Assembly: GCA_963170165.1 (NCBI GenBank)
Contig: CAUJGQ010000010.1
Location: 1 to 56,377, forward strand
DNA: 56,377 bases
Direction of reading: 5' to 3'
Origin: Chloroflexota bacterium
GTDB taxonomy: Bacteria; Chloroflexota; Dehalococcoidia; CAUJGQ01
In this document: positions 16,979 through 26,115 of the stretch, piece after piece
How the letters are laid out: each line of letters begins with the position of its first letter
Numbering within the stretch: position 1 is the first letter of the stretch
The notes under the pieces: generated by a model
The model's input: the letters and a program-made list of their open reading frames with translations, nothing else
The model's database searches: none
What the model was told of the DNA's origin: nothing
Made by a program: the position numbers and the translations under genes

Positions 16979-18172
16979 GTGAAGTACGACCTGATCGTGG
17001 TAGGTGGCGGGCCGGGCGGCAGCACGGCGGCGCGGGAGGCGGCAGCGGGCGGCGCCCGGGTGCTGCTGCTGGATAAGGCGGCATTCCCGCGTGACAAGCC
17101 GTGCGGCGGCGGCGTGAACCTGCGTTCGGCGCGGCTGCTGCCCTTTGACCTGTCGCCGGTGGTGGAGCGCGTCATCACCGGTGTGCACTTCTCCCATCGC
17201 ACCCGCCGCCCATTCACCCGCCGTTATCCCGGCGTCCTCACGTACATGACCCAGCGCGCCCGGCTGGACGCCTTCCTTGTGGAGCAGGCGATTGCGGCCG
17301 GCGTGGAGCTGCGCGAGCGCGAGCCGGTGCGCGCCATCGAGACCAACGGCGCCGTCACCGTCCGCGCCCGCGCCGGGACCTATACGGCCCCGCTGGTGAT
17401 TGGCGCCGACGGAGCAAACGGCGTGACGGCCAGGCTGGCGGGGATGCCCGCCCCGCGTGACCTGGCCGTCGCCATCGAGGGCAACATCCGCTTTCCCGGC
17501 GGCGTGCCCGAGTTATGGCGCGAGACGCTGGCGCTCGACCTGGGTGACATCCCTGGCGGTTACGGCTGGCTGTTTCCCAAGGGCGACCACGTCAACGTCG
17601 GCGTGGGCGGCTGGAAGTACCTCACCGGCAGCTTCCGGCCCAAACTGGACGCCCTCACCCGCGCTTATGGCCTGGATCCGGCGGCAATCACGGACCTGCG
17701 CGGCCATCACCTACCCGTGCGCCGCCCGGGCGCGCCCGTGACGCACGGCCGGCTGCTGCTGGCTGGCGACGCCGCCGGGCTGGTCGATCCGCTCTCCGGT
17801 GAGGGCATCTACGCGGCCATCGCCTCCGGCCAGATGGCCGCCCGCCACGCCCTGGCCGCCATGGACAGCCCTACCCTCGACCTCACCGGCTATGCCCGTG
17901 AGCTGGAGCGGGTGCTCGGCCCTGAGCTGGCGGACAGCAGCGCTCTGCAGGACATCTTCAATCTGATGCCGCCGGTGTACGTGGAACTGCTGCGCCGTTC
18001 GCCCCAGCTCTGGCACTGGCTGTGCCGCATCATCCGCGGTGACGAGACATACAGCACGCTTATGCGCCGCGCCGGCCCCTTCGCCCTGCTGATCAACAGC
18101 GCAAGCTGGCTGTCGCGCAACAGCCCCCTGCTCGGCCGCCGCACCGGCCACCCGGCGTGGTTTGGACGCTAG
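16979..18172 (+). CDS. Geranylgeranyl-reductase family FAD oxidoreductase
   Basis: A 397-residue flavoprotein. The N-terminus IVVGGGPGGSTAAREAAAGG is the FAD-binding Rossmann motif, followed by PRDKPCGGGVN (the PxxKxCGGG signature of geranylgeranyl-reductase-type enzymes), VIGADGANG and LLAGDAAGLVDPLSGEGIY. Members saturate isoprenoid chains of lipids, quinones or chlorophyll precursors, or act as related hydroxylases. GTG 16979 is chosen because VKYDLIVVGGG starts the fold at the usual point; upstream residues overlap the preceding gene. The substrate is unknown; isoprenoid reduction is the most likely role. Confidence 0.88.
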   Translation: MKYDLIVVGGGPGGSTAAREAAAGGARVLLLDKAAFPRDKPCGGGVNLRSARLLPFDLSPVVERVITGVHFSHRTRRPFTRRYPGVLTYMTQRARLDAFLVEQAIAAGVELREREPVRAIETNGAVTVRARAGTYTAPLVIGADGANGVTARLAGMPAPRDLAVAIEGNIRFPGGVPELWRETLALDLGDIPGGYGWLFPKGDHVNVGVGGWKYLTGSFRPKLDALTRAYGLDPAAITDLRGHHLPVRRPGAPVTHGRLLLAGDAAGLVDPLSGEGIYAAIASGQMAARHALAAMDSPTLDLTGYARELERVLGPELADSSALQDIFNLMPPVYVELLRRSPQLWHWLCRIIRGDETYSTLMRRAGPFALLINSASWLSRNSPLLGRRTGHPAWFGR

Positions 18173-18458
18173 AAGCCAGCGCGAGAGGATCCGGCCCGCG
18201 TCGACTCTGCCCGGTCAACCACACGGCGCGGCTCAATCGCGCGGGCAAGCGGCGGCAGGTTGTGCGCCGCCGAGGACACGGCAGACCGCGAGGGCACAGC
18301 ACGCCCCACGTCCAAGTAGCAGGAACCCGGGACTGCGGATTGAGACTGTCCGTCCGCTCGTGGATCACCAGCCCCGCGCTGGCCGCCTGCCACCACCGCA
18401 CCTTCGCGAACGGCAGCGGGACACACGAGCGCACCAGCGGCAATGATCAGGCGGACAG
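18173..18458. other. Intergenic region with no recognised content
   Basis: Between the FAD reductase stop and the ilvD terminator there are about 290 bases. Reading frames here overlap on all strands, lack ribosome-binding sites and have no family resemblance. No RNA gene, repeat or promoter is evident. Confidence 0.5.
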
Positions 18459-18503
18459 AGCGGCACCGGTGGGCAAGGGCATGGCAGTCCCACCGGTGCC
18501 GCT
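18459..18503 (-). terminator. Terminator after ilvD
   Basis: A perfect 15-bp inverted repeat (AGCGGCACCGGTGGG at 18459-18473, its complement at 18489-18503) with a 15-base loop starts 9 bases past the ilvD stop codon. There is no T-run on either side, so it may act as a Rho-assisted or stem-only terminator, or protect the 3' end. Confidence 0.7.
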
Positions 18504-18512
18504 CCCTCAGGG

Positions 18513-20201
18513 CTACAGCAGCCCGTCTACCTTGGTGATGGCCCCCTCGGACGCGGACGAGACCAAGGCGGCGTACTTGGCGAAGACGCCGGAGGTGTAG
18601 CGCGGCGGCGGCGGGTTGAAACCCTGCATCCGCTCAGCGATCAGTTCGGCGCTGATCTCCACGTCCAGCCGGCGGCTGTTGATGTCGAACGTGATCATGT
18701 CGCCTTCGCGCACCGCCGCGATCGGACCGCCGCGCGCCGCTTCGGGGGCGACGTGGCCCGCCATCAGGCCGCGGGTGGCGCCGGAGAACCGGCCATCGGT
18801 AAGCAGCGCCACACTCTCGCCCAGCCCCTCGCCGATGATGGCCGCAGTGACCCCCAGCATCTCGCGCATCCCCGGCCCGCCGCGCGGTCCCTCGTAGCGG
18901 ATCACCACCACGTCACCCGCCTTGATCTGGCGGCTGGTGACGGCGGCCATTGCGTCCTCCTCGCACTCGAACACGCGCGCCGGGCCACGGTGATAGGTGC
19001 GCTCGTATCCGGCCACCTTCACGACGCAGCCCTCCGGCGCCAGTGACCCCTTGAGGATCACCAGGCCACCCGTGGGCTTGAGCGCCTTGTCAAAGGGCAG
19101 GATCACATCCTGGCCGGGGGTCTCCTGGGCGTCAGCGGCCATCTCGGCAATGGTGCGGCCGGTGACGGTCATCTGGCTGCCGTCGATGTGGCCGCCCTCC
19201 AGAAGCCGCTTGGCGATGAACTGGATGCCACCGGCGCGGTCCACATCCACCGCTGTGTAGCGCCCACCCGGCTTTAGGTCAGCGATCAGCGGCGTGCGCG
19301 ACGACACGCGGTCGAAGTCGTCGATGTCAAGCGGCACACCGGCCTCGCGGGCGATGGCCATCAGGTGCAACACGGCGTTGGTGGAACCGCCAGTGGCTGC
19401 CACTGAGGCGATGGCGTTCTCGCAGGCGGTCTTGGTGACGATGTCGCGCGGCAGCCGTCCGGCGCGGACGACGTCCATCACCAGCTCACCAGCGCGATAG
19501 CCGACGTTGTCCTTGCGCGGGTCCACGGCGGGGACACTGTTGGCGCCCATCGGCGACAGGCCGAGGAACTCCAGCACCGTGGCCATCGTGTTGGCGGTGT
19601 ACTGACCGCCACAAGCGCCGGCGCCCGGGCATGCCAGGTTCTCCAGCTCCAGCAGGTCGGCGTCGCTCATCCGGCCGGCGGCATTCGCGCCAACACCTTC
19701 GAACACGTCCATGATGGTGACGTCACGGTCGTGGAACTTCCCGGGCATGATGGAGCCACCGTAGATGACGATGCCGGGAATGTTGAGGCGCAGCAGCGCC
19801 ATCGCCCCAGCGGGGATGGTCTTGTCGCAGCCAACGAGAATGACGAGGGCGTCGAACATGTGGCCGCGCGCCACCAGCTCAATACTGTCAGTGATCACCT
19901 CACGGGAGATGAGCGAGGCCTTCATCCCCTCGGTGCCCATCGTCACGCCGTCGGAGATGGAGATGGTGTTGATCTCCATCGGCGTGCCACCCGCCGCGCG
20001 GACGCCCTCTTTGACGTGCTGCGCCAGGTCCCGCAGCCCGTAGTTACAGGGCATCGTCTCAATCCACTCGTGCGCCACGCCGACGATCGGGCGGCGCAGG
20101 TCATCATCGGAAAAGCCAATCGCCTTGAGCATCGCGCGGGCCGGGGCGCGGTCCCGCCCTTCGAGCTGCACGCGGCTGATGTGCCGGGGGTCGTACGTCA
20201 T
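18513..20201 (-). CDS. ilvD: Dihydroxy-acid dehydratase
   Basis: A 562-residue protein of normal length that dehydrates 2,3-dihydroxy-isovalerate and its ethyl homologue in valine and isoleucine synthesis. Cluster and active-site features include [27 protein letters not shown] and [18 protein letters not shown] (cysteines for the Fe-S cluster), plus the C-terminal [12 protein letters not shown] and [23 protein letters not shown] split over that region. ATG 20201 has GAGGAG about 7 bases upstream. It appears monocistronic, with a hairpin just after the stop. Confidence 0.96.
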   Translation of the reverse strand: MTYDPRHISRVQLEGRDRAPARAMLKAIGFSDDDLRRPIVGVAHEWIETMPCNYGLRDLAQHVKEGVRAAGGTPMEINTISISDGVTMGTEGMKASLISREVITDSIELVARGHMFDALVILVGCDKTIPAGAMALLRLNIPGIVIYGGSIMPGKFHDRDVTIMDVFEGVGANAAGRMSDADLLELENLACPGAGACGGQYTANTMATVLEFLGLSPMGANSVPAVDPRKDNVGYRAGELVMDVVRAGRLPRDIVTKTACENAIASVAATGGSTNAVLHLMAIAREAGVPLDIDDFDRVSSRTPLIADLKPGGRYTAVDVDRAGGIQFIAKRLLEGGHIDGSQMTVTGRTIAEMAADAQETPGQDVILPFDKALKPTGGLVILKGSLAPEGCVVKVAGYERTYHRGPARVFECEEDAMAAVTSRQIKAGDVVVIRYEGPRGGPGMREMLGVTAAIIGEGLGESVALLTDGRFSGATRGLMAGHVAPEAARGGPIAAVREGDMITFDINSRRLDVEISAELIAERMQGFNPPPPRYTSGVFAKYAALVSSASEGAITKVDGLL

Positions 20202-20269
20202 TGCGGTCTCCTCGCGGGTCTGACCGCAGTGTACCGGCCACCTCCCTTATGCACAGCGGGCACTCAGCG

Positions 20270-21649
20270 TCATGGCTGCAGCCGCCGGGCAACGGACAGC
20301 CCCAGCAGCCCGGCGAAGCCTGCCACGACGAAGGCGGCTGCGATACCTGGCCCCTCGCCGTGGCCCAGCGCAACCGCCAGGCTGACGGCGCCGCCGCCCA
20401 GCCCCGCACTCACAGCAAAGGCCAGCTGCTCGGTGACCTGGAGCGAGCTGGCAATGGCGCCCTCCTGTCCCGCCGGGGAGTGGCCCATCACCAGCAGCGT
20501 GATCGTTGAGTAGGCCAGTCCCATTCCCAGTCCCGCCACTGCCCAGGCGGCAGGCGCCAGCCAGACGGTGATCGCCCCCACCAGCACACCGGCCGCCGTC
20601 AAGGCGACACCGGCCAGTATCAGAGCGAAGCCTACGGCCACCCGCCACGCCCGCCGGTGCCCGCCATCGCGCCGGTCCAGCCGCTCTTGCAGCCACGAGC
20701 CCGCGGTCCACGTCAGCGCCGACGCCGTCAGCGGCACGCCCGCCAGCGCCGTGCTCAGCCCGCGCATCTCCGTCAGCCCCAGTGGCACAAACGCCTCTGC
20801 GCCAAAGAAGGCAAAAGTGAGCAGCCCGCGCGCCGCCATACCGGCGGGGAGCCCTGCTCGCGCCGTCGCGATGCCGGCGGGCATCAGCCGCAGGAACGCG
20901 GGAACCGCCAGCGCCACACCGGCCACCATCAGCGGTGGTCCCAGCCACCACGAACCCCCGGCGACACCCGCCAGCGCCAGCGCTGTCCCCGCCGATAGCA
21001 GCAGCGCCGGCCGAACGCGGCCCGCCGCCGGCGCCACGGCCTGGGGACGGCCCAACCGCCGCAGCGGCGGCAGCACCAGAACCGCGGCCAGCAACGGCAG
21101 CGGCAACAGTCCCAACAGCACCAGCCGCCACGTCAGATGCTCGCTCACCACACCAGCCGCCGCGGGACCCACCAGTGCCGGCAGCACCCACGCCGAAGAC
21201 AGCAGTGCCAGCATCCGCGCCCGCAGTTGCTCCGGGTAGCCACGGCTGATGGCGACGTACGCCATGCCGGAGATCGCGCCGCCGCCGGCGCCTTGCAGCG
21301 CCCGTCCCCCCACGAACACCAGCATCGACGGCGCAAATCCCGCCAGCAACAGCCCGGCCGCGAACAGCGTCATCCCCGCCGCCAGCGGCAGCGCCGGGCC
21401 GCGGCGGTCCGCCGTGCCACCGGCCACCACCGCCGTCACCAGGCTGGCGAGCATGAAGGCGCTGAACGCCCAGCCGTACAGCCGCAGGCCGCCCAGGTCA
21501 GCGGTGATGGCGGGCAGCGCCGTGGCTACGGCCATCGCCTCAAAGGCGACAGTGGAGACGATCAGCAGCAGCCCCACCGTCATCGGCCGGTGCACGCTGT
21601 CGAGCACGCCGCGCGCGGCCGGCTGGCCGGCTGTTGCCGTCGCGGTCAC
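20270..21649 (-). CDS. Major facilitator superfamily transporter
   Basis: A 459-residue membrane protein with 12 or more hydrophobic helices. TADRRGPALPLAAG fits the MFS loop 2-3 motif (usual form GxLaDrxGrr), and GGGAISGMAYVAIS falls in the region of the drug:proton antiporter motif C. That suggests an exporter of the EmrB/QacA-like group. The start is GTG at 21649; there is only weak ribosome-site character (GGGGAT) before it. The substrate is unknown. It is divergent from panE across a 250-base gap with no clear elements beyond a TACCCT -10-like site for panE near 21863. Confidence 0.87.
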   Translation of the reverse strand: MTATATAGQPAARGVLDSVHRPMTVGLLLIVSTVAFEAMAVATALPAITADLGGLRLYGWAFSAFMLASLVTAVVAGGTADRRGPALPLAAGMTLFAAGLLLAGFAPSMLVFVGGRALQGAGGGAISGMAYVAISRGYPEQLRARMLALLSSAWVLPALVGPAAAGVVSEHLTWRLVLLGLLPLPLLAAVLVLPPLRRLGRPQAVAPAAGRVRPALLLSAGTALALAGVAGGSWWLGPPLMVAGVALAVPAFLRLMPAGIATARAGLPAGMAARGLLTFAFFGAEAFVPLGLTEMRGLSTALAGVPLTASALTWTAGSWLQERLDRRDGGHRRAWRVAVGFALILAGVALTAAGVLVGAITVWLAPAAWAVAGLGMGLAYSTITLLVMGHSPAGQEGAIASSLQVTEQLAFAVSAGLGGGAVSLAVALGHGEGPGIAAAFVVAGFAGLLGLSVARRLQP

Positions 21650-21900
21650 GGTTGTTATCCCCTACCACACGAATCGCACCTACCGTACTCCACCACTCCT
21701 GGTCGCGGGCCACCCCACCGGCAGGGAATTCGCCCGGGGCGGTATCCGGAGCGACCTGAAGCCGGCGGTCCCTACCTCCTGCTCCCTTTGCCGCTGCGGC
21801 GGAGGAGCAGGAGCTTCCGCGCGCACGGTCGCCTTGCTCCTGTTCCCGGTTCCCGCGATGCTCTACCCTCAGCGCAGCGACGACTGGGGACAGGGAGATC

Positions 21901-22887
21901 ATGCGTTACATCATCTATGGGGCAGGGGCAATCGGCGGGGTAATCGGTGCGCGGCTGGCGCAAGCGGGGCAAGACGTCGTGCTCATCTGCCGCGGCCAGC
22001 ATCTGGAGACGATTCGCGCGCAGGGACTGCGGCTGCAGACGCCGGAAGAAGACGTGCGGCTTGCTATTCCCGCCGTCAGCCACCCGCGTGAAATCGTCTT
22101 CCGCTCCGGCGACACCGTGATCCTGACGATGAAGACCCAGGATACCGATCGGGCGCTGGCCGCCCTGGAGGAGGTGGCCGGCGCGGATGTGCCGGTGATC
22201 TGCTGCCAGAACGGCGTCGAGAACGAACGGCTGGCGGCGCGCCGTTTCTCCCGTGTCTACGCGATGCTGGTGGCGATGCCTGCCACCTTCCTCACGCCGG
22301 GCGAGGTAGAGGGTGAGTCGGTGCCGATCTCCGGTGTGCTGGACACCGGCCGTTATCCGCACGGGCTGGATACCACCATTCGCCAGGTGGCGAGCGACAT
22401 CTCGGGGGCGAAGATGGACGCCCGTGCTGATGGCGAGATCATGCGCCTCAAGTACACCAAGTTGCTGAGCAACCTGGGCAACGCGCTCCAGCTTGTCACC
22501 GGCGAGTACCGCGGCAGCGACACCTTTCGGCGGCTCCTGGCCGGGCTGCGCGCCGAGGCCATCGCCTGCTACGACGCGGCGGGGATCGCCTACGCGCCGG
22601 AGACGGAGTACGACGCCGAGGTACGCTCCCGCTACCGGCTGGCGCCGATCGCGGGCAAGCCACGCGGTGGCAGCTCTACCTGGCAGAGCCTCCAGCGTGG
22701 GCACACCGCGGTAGAGACCGATTACCTCAATGGCGAGATCGTACTGCTCGGGCGGCTGCACGGCGTTCCCACACCGTTGAACAGCACAGTGCGCCACCTG
22801 GCGAACAAGGTGGCTGCGGCAGGCCAGGGGCTGGGCGGCTTCACCGCCGAGCAGGTGGAAGCGCTGGCCGGGGCAGCAGCGGTGTGA
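21901..22887 (+). CDS. panE: 2-Dehydropantoate 2-reductase family protein
   Basis: A 328-residue NADPH-dependent ketopantoate reductase-like enzyme. The start MRYIIYGAGAIGGVIGARLA is the NADP-binding Rossmann motif; TMKTQDTDRAL and CCQNGVENE mark the family, and the C-terminal helical domain contains RGGSSTWQSLQRG with the usual SSM/T-x-D-like segment partly altered. The canonical reaction yields pantoate for coenzyme A. Because the family includes paralogues with other 2-oxo-acid substrates, panE is probable, not certain. GGGAG lies just upstream of ATG 21901. Confidence 0.82.
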   Translation: MRYIIYGAGAIGGVIGARLAQAGQDVVLICRGQHLETIRAQGLRLQTPEEDVRLAIPAVSHPREIVFRSGDTVILTMKTQDTDRALAALEEVAGADVPVICCQNGVENERLAARRFSRVYAMLVAMPATFLTPGEVEGESVPISGVLDTGRYPHGLDTTIRQVASDISGAKMDARADGEIMRLKYTKLLSNLGNALQLVTGEYRGSDTFRRLLAGLRAEAIACYDAAGIAYAPETEYDAEVRSRYRLAPIAGKPRGGSSTWQSLQRGHTAVETDYLNGEIVLLGRLHGVPTPLNSTVRHLANKVAAAGQGLGGFTAEQVEALAGAAAV

Positions 22888-22932
22888 ATAGACAAACAAC
22901 GACGGCGGCGCCACTGATGGGCTTCCGCCGTC

Positions 22933-23009
22933 TGGTCGGGGTGAGAGGATTTGAACCTCCGACCTCTTCGTCCCGAACGAAGCGCGCTGCCGGGCTGCGC
23001 CACACCCCG
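22933..23009 (-). tRNA. tRNA-Pro (anticodon CGG)
   Basis: On the minus strand the acceptor CGGGGTG (23009-23003) pairs with CACCCCG, followed by discriminator A and an encoded CCA (22935-22933). The anticodon stem CTTCG/CGAAG encloses the loop TTCGGGA, so the anticodon is CGG and the codon CCG. The T-arm has GGTTCAAATCC. Length is 77 bases including CCA. It lies between panE and the polysaccharide locus on the opposite strand. Confidence 0.96.
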
Positions 23010-23092
23010 TGGAGGTCTCGGTCTGAGGTGCCCCAGACGCCACTTGAAGATAGCACCGGCATCCGGGAGTGTCCAGCGCCGGCCGGCCACCG

Positions 23093-23122
23093 TTGACACG
23101 CCCAAGCGGCGTTGGTTAGCCT
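23093..23122 (+). promoter_or_regulatory. Promoter of the LCP gene and polysaccharide locus
   Basis: TTGACA at 23093-23098 and TAGCCT at 23117-23122 are separated by 18 bases. The LCP start codon follows at 23185, giving a leader of about 55 bases. This is the best-looking promoter at the left edge of the glycan locus. Confidence 0.6.
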
Positions 23123-23184
23123 GAGGCAGGGGCACGGGGCGGTTGGCTCCGTGCCTTTGTGTGATTGCGACCTCCGGCGGAACG

Positions 23185-24600
23185 ATGGAGCACAGCGCGA
23201 CCGAGGCACCCACACAGCGCCTCGCCGGCCGGCCGGCCACGCGGCCGGGGCGCAGCCGTGCACGGCCCTGGCTGTTCACGCTGGCGCTACTCGTACTGGC
23301 GGCGCTATCGGCCTACCCGGTAGCCGTTATCGCCCTGCGCCTCGATCAACTGTTTTTGCCCGGCAATGAGCTGGCGCTGCCCGCCCCACTCAAGGCTGTC
23401 CCCGGCTTCGCTACCGAGCCCCCCGCCGCCGTCAGCCTGCCCAGCGAGCGCATCAATATCCTCGTGCTCGGTCTGGACCGGCGTCCATTTGAGGGACAAG
23501 AGCCAACCCGCTCAGACACGATGTTTGTGCTGACGCTCGACCCCGCCACGCGCACCGGCGGCGTGTTGAGCATCCCGCGCGATCTGTGGGTCGAGATCCC
23601 CAACGGCCGCGGCGGTGTGTTCGAGGACCGTATCAACACCGCCTACCGCTACGGTGGCTTCACACCCAGCTATCCCGGCGGTGCGGCCGGTGCGGCCAAG
23701 GCCACCATTGAGCACAACTTCCCTCAGATTCGGATCGATTACGAGGTCGCCATCGACTTCACCGCCTTCGTCAAGATCGTGGACACGCTTGGCGGCGTCG
23801 ACGTCACGATCCCGGAGAGCTTCCGCTACACCGAGCGCGTCTCCGTGGACGGCTTCAATGGGGTACTGCCAGAGTTCCGCGCCGGCATTGAGCGCATGAA
23901 CGGCGAACGAGCGCTGTACTATGCCCGCTATCGCGGTGGTATCGATGGCGACCTGGGCCGGATCAAGCGCCAGCAGCAGGTGATGGTGGCGGTTGCCAAC
24001 CGCGCCGTCAGCATTGACGCTGCCGCGCGCACCCCAGAGCTGTGGGCCCGCTTCAAAGACGCTATGGAGACCGACATTCCCTCGTACCGGCTGCCCGGCA
24101 TCGCCCTATTGGCCAAGCAGGTAGGGCTTGACCGGGTGGTGATGAAGTCGTTGGGCGATGTCACGCACGAGGCAATCACGGACGGCGGCGCCGATGTGCT
24201 CGTTGCCGACCCGGGCGATATTGCCGGCGTGGTCAACGAGCTGTTCTTCGACCCCGGCCTGCGCACCGAGTCGGCCAAGATCGATGTCCAGAACGGCACA
24301 CAGCGTGCCGGGCTGGCAACCGCCACCGCCACCTATCTCGTCCGCCACGGCCTATCCTCTCAGCTGGTTACGGTGTCGCCTTCGTCACCGCCGCCGCAGG
24401 ACGAGACGGTGATCATGTCGTACGGCGGCAAAGATTACACGGCTCTGCGGCTGGCCGAATGGCTGGGCCTGCCTGCCTCCCGCGTGCGCCCAAGCCGGGA
24501 TACCGCCACCCGCCCGCCCGGCAGCGCCGACATCGTCGTCATCCTCGGGCGGGACGCGCGCATCGCCGGCATGCCCCAAAACGCCGCCGCCCCGCGATGA
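23185..24600 (+). CDS. LytR-CpsA-Psr (LCP) family glycopolymer transferase
   Basis: A 471-residue protein with an N-terminal cytoplasmic tail, one membrane helix (about 33-52), the LCP catalytic domain (about 85-290; INILVLGLDRR, SDTMFVLTLDP, LSIPRDLWVEIPN, RINTAYRYGG) and a C-terminal LytR_C domain (IDVQNGTQRAGLA to VVILGRDA). LCP enzymes transfer undecaprenyl-linked glycopolymers to the cell wall. Conserved Asp and Arg residues are present, so it should be active. It opens the polysaccharide locus and overlaps the next gene by ATGA, implying coupled translation. ATG 23185 is chosen over the in-frame upstream start at 23143, which falls in the leader. Confidence 0.93.
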   Translation: MEHSATEAPTQRLAGRPATRPGRSRARPWLFTLALLVLAALSAYPVAVIALRLDQLFLPGNELALPAPLKAVPGFATEPPAAVSLPSERINILVLGLDRRPFEGQEPTRSDTMFVLTLDPATRTGGVLSIPRDLWVEIPNGRGGVFEDRINTAYRYGGFTPSYPGGAAGAAKATIEHNFPQIRIDYEVAIDFTAFVKIVDTLGGVDVTIPESFRYTERVSVDGFNGVLPEFRAGIERMNGERALYYARYRGGIDGDLGRIKRQQQVMVAVANRAVSIDAAARTPELWARFKDAMETDIPSYRLPGIALLAKQVGLDRVVMKSLGDVTHEAITDGGADVLVADPGDIAGVVNELFFDPGLRTESAKIDVQNGTQRAGLATATATYLVRHGLSSQLVTVSPSSPPPQDETVIMSYGGKDYTALRLAEWLGLPASRVRPSRDTATRPPGSADIVVILGRDARIAGMPQNAAAPR

Positions 24601-26030
24601 CCGTCGCCGTCCGCCGGGCCGGGTGCGCCGTGTCCCGGCTCCCGGACATCGACTTCTCCCGCGGACGCGCCGCCTGGTGGCTGGCATTGGCGTTCCTCCT
24701 GACGCGCATCCCCTTGCTGGGCGGCGGCTACGGCGCCGATACCGATGCCTACCGAGTTGTACTGAGCGGTCTCCATCTCTGGGAGGAGGGCGAGTATCTA
24801 CCCTCGCGGCTGCCTGGCTTCCCGCTGCATGACGGACTGACGGCGCTGCTGTTGTGGGGCGGGCCGTGGCTCACCAATCTCAGCACAGCGCTGGTGGCGC
24901 TGGGGGGGGTGCTGGTGTTCGCGCGGCTGGCGCAGGTGTTGGGCGTTCCTGCTCCTGGCTTGGCCGTGCTCGGTTTCGCCTTCACGCCCTATCTGGCCGT
25001 CACCAGCACCGCGACCTATGACTACCACTTCGCCCTGACACTGGTGCTGGCATGCTACCTTGCCGCAGTTCGGCGGCGGCCGATTCTTGCGGGCGTGTTG
25101 CTCGGCATAGCGGCAGGCTTTCGCATCACCTCGCTCGTGTTCCTCGTGCCGCTGGCGCTGCTGCTGGTGGCAGAACGCCGTCCGCGCGATCTCGTGCCCG
25201 CCGTCCTCGCCGCGCTGGCGGTAGCGGCCGTATGTCTCCTGCCTGTGGCCATCCCCTATCGCCTGCGCCTTCTGACCTTCGCAGACAGCCGCGTCTCGCC
25301 GGACGGCGTCATCCGCGTCACCGGTCAATGGGCTCTCGGGGCGGCCGGATCGCTGGCCGTGGTGGTGGCACTCGTCGCGTCATGGCGGCGAGTTGCGGCG
25401 CTCCCCGCGCGGCTCAATCGAGAGCCGCACATCGGCGTGTGGCTGCTGGCCGTGGCGGTGTGGACGGCCGCCTTTCTGCGGCTACCGGTCGATCTCGGCT
25501 ACCTGGTGCCGCTGTACCCGTTTGGCTTCCTGCTGCTGGCGGTGACGCTCTCCCGGCGCATGTTCGTCGCCGTGCTCGCGGCCATCGCCATCGCCGGGTT
25601 CGTAGACCTGGATATTCAGCAGCTGCACAACTTCGACCCGCGCGTCGCGGCCCGGACGGTACGGCCCTCGTGGCGTGTGGCCGGCATTCCCCATGACCAG
25701 ATCGCACGCCGCCGCTGGCAGCGCTACGCCCGGGCGTTGCCGGATGCGCCCGTGCCACCCCATAGCGCGGTACTCACCCAGGGCGCCTTCCCAGACGTGG
25801 CCGTGCTCAGCTGGGGACGGCTCGAGTACGCCATCGTCAAGCGGGACCGCCGCGCCATTAGCATGCTCTCTGACAACGGCAGTCTGACCGACCGCGACCG
25901 AGGCGTGATCTACCTCGCGGTCTCTGAGCCGGAGGTGCTGGCCCGGCTGCGGGCTGCCGGATACAGCGTCTACCGGGCGGAGCCGGCAGACAAACGCTGG
26001 AGCACCGTGCTGCTGACACCGCTTCCCTGA
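24597..26030 (+). CDS. GT-C-like polytopic membrane protein, paralogue 1
   Basis: A 477-residue protein with about ten membrane helices followed by a soluble C-terminal tail of roughly 150 residues. The first external loop contains GGGYGADTDAYRV then LPSRLPGFPLHDG, an acidic-motif layout like that of ArnT/PMT-type GT-C glycosyltransferases, which use polyprenyl-phosphate sugars outside the membrane. It starts in ATGA overlap with the LCP gene. The next gene is a clear paralogue with the same loop. Function as a lipid-linked sugar transferase is inferred from fold pattern and context. Confidence 0.72.
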   Translation: MTVAVRRAGCAVSRLPDIDFSRGRAAWWLALAFLLTRIPLLGGGYGADTDAYRVVLSGLHLWEEGEYLPSRLPGFPLHDGLTALLLWGGPWLTNLSTALVALGGVLVFARLAQVLGVPAPGLAVLGFAFTPYLAVTSTATYDYHFALTLVLACYLAAVRRRPILAGVLLGIAAGFRITSLVFLVPLALLLVAERRPRDLVPAVLAALAVAAVCLLPVAIPYRLRLLTFADSRVSPDGVIRVTGQWALGAAGSLAVVVALVASWRRVAALPARLNREPHIGVWLLAVAVWTAAFLRLPVDLGYLVPLYPFGFLLLAVTLSRRMFVAVLAAIAIAGFVDLDIQQLHNFDPRVAARTVRPSWRVAGIPHDQIARRRWQRYARALPDAPVPPHSAVLTQGAFPDVAVLSWGRLEYAIVKRDRRAISMLSDNGSLTDRDRGVIYLAVSEPEVLARLRAAGYSVYRAEPADKRWSTVLLTPLP

Positions 26031-26070
26031 GGCCGCCAGCGGCAGGCTGCTGTTATGTCGTGTTGTTGCG

Positions 26071-26099
26071 TTGCCCGCGTCCCTGCCCGCCCCTACAAT
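26071..26099 (+). promoter_or_regulatory. Internal promoter before paralogue 2
   Basis: TTGCCC (26071-26076), 17 bases, then TACAAT (26094-26099), a near-consensus -10. The likely GTG start at 26116 lies only about 10 bases beyond the expected transcription start, so the leader would be very short. The element sits in the 85-base gap between the two GT-C-like genes. Confidence 0.55.
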
Positions 26100-26115
26100 C
26101 AGGAACGAGGCCGCC

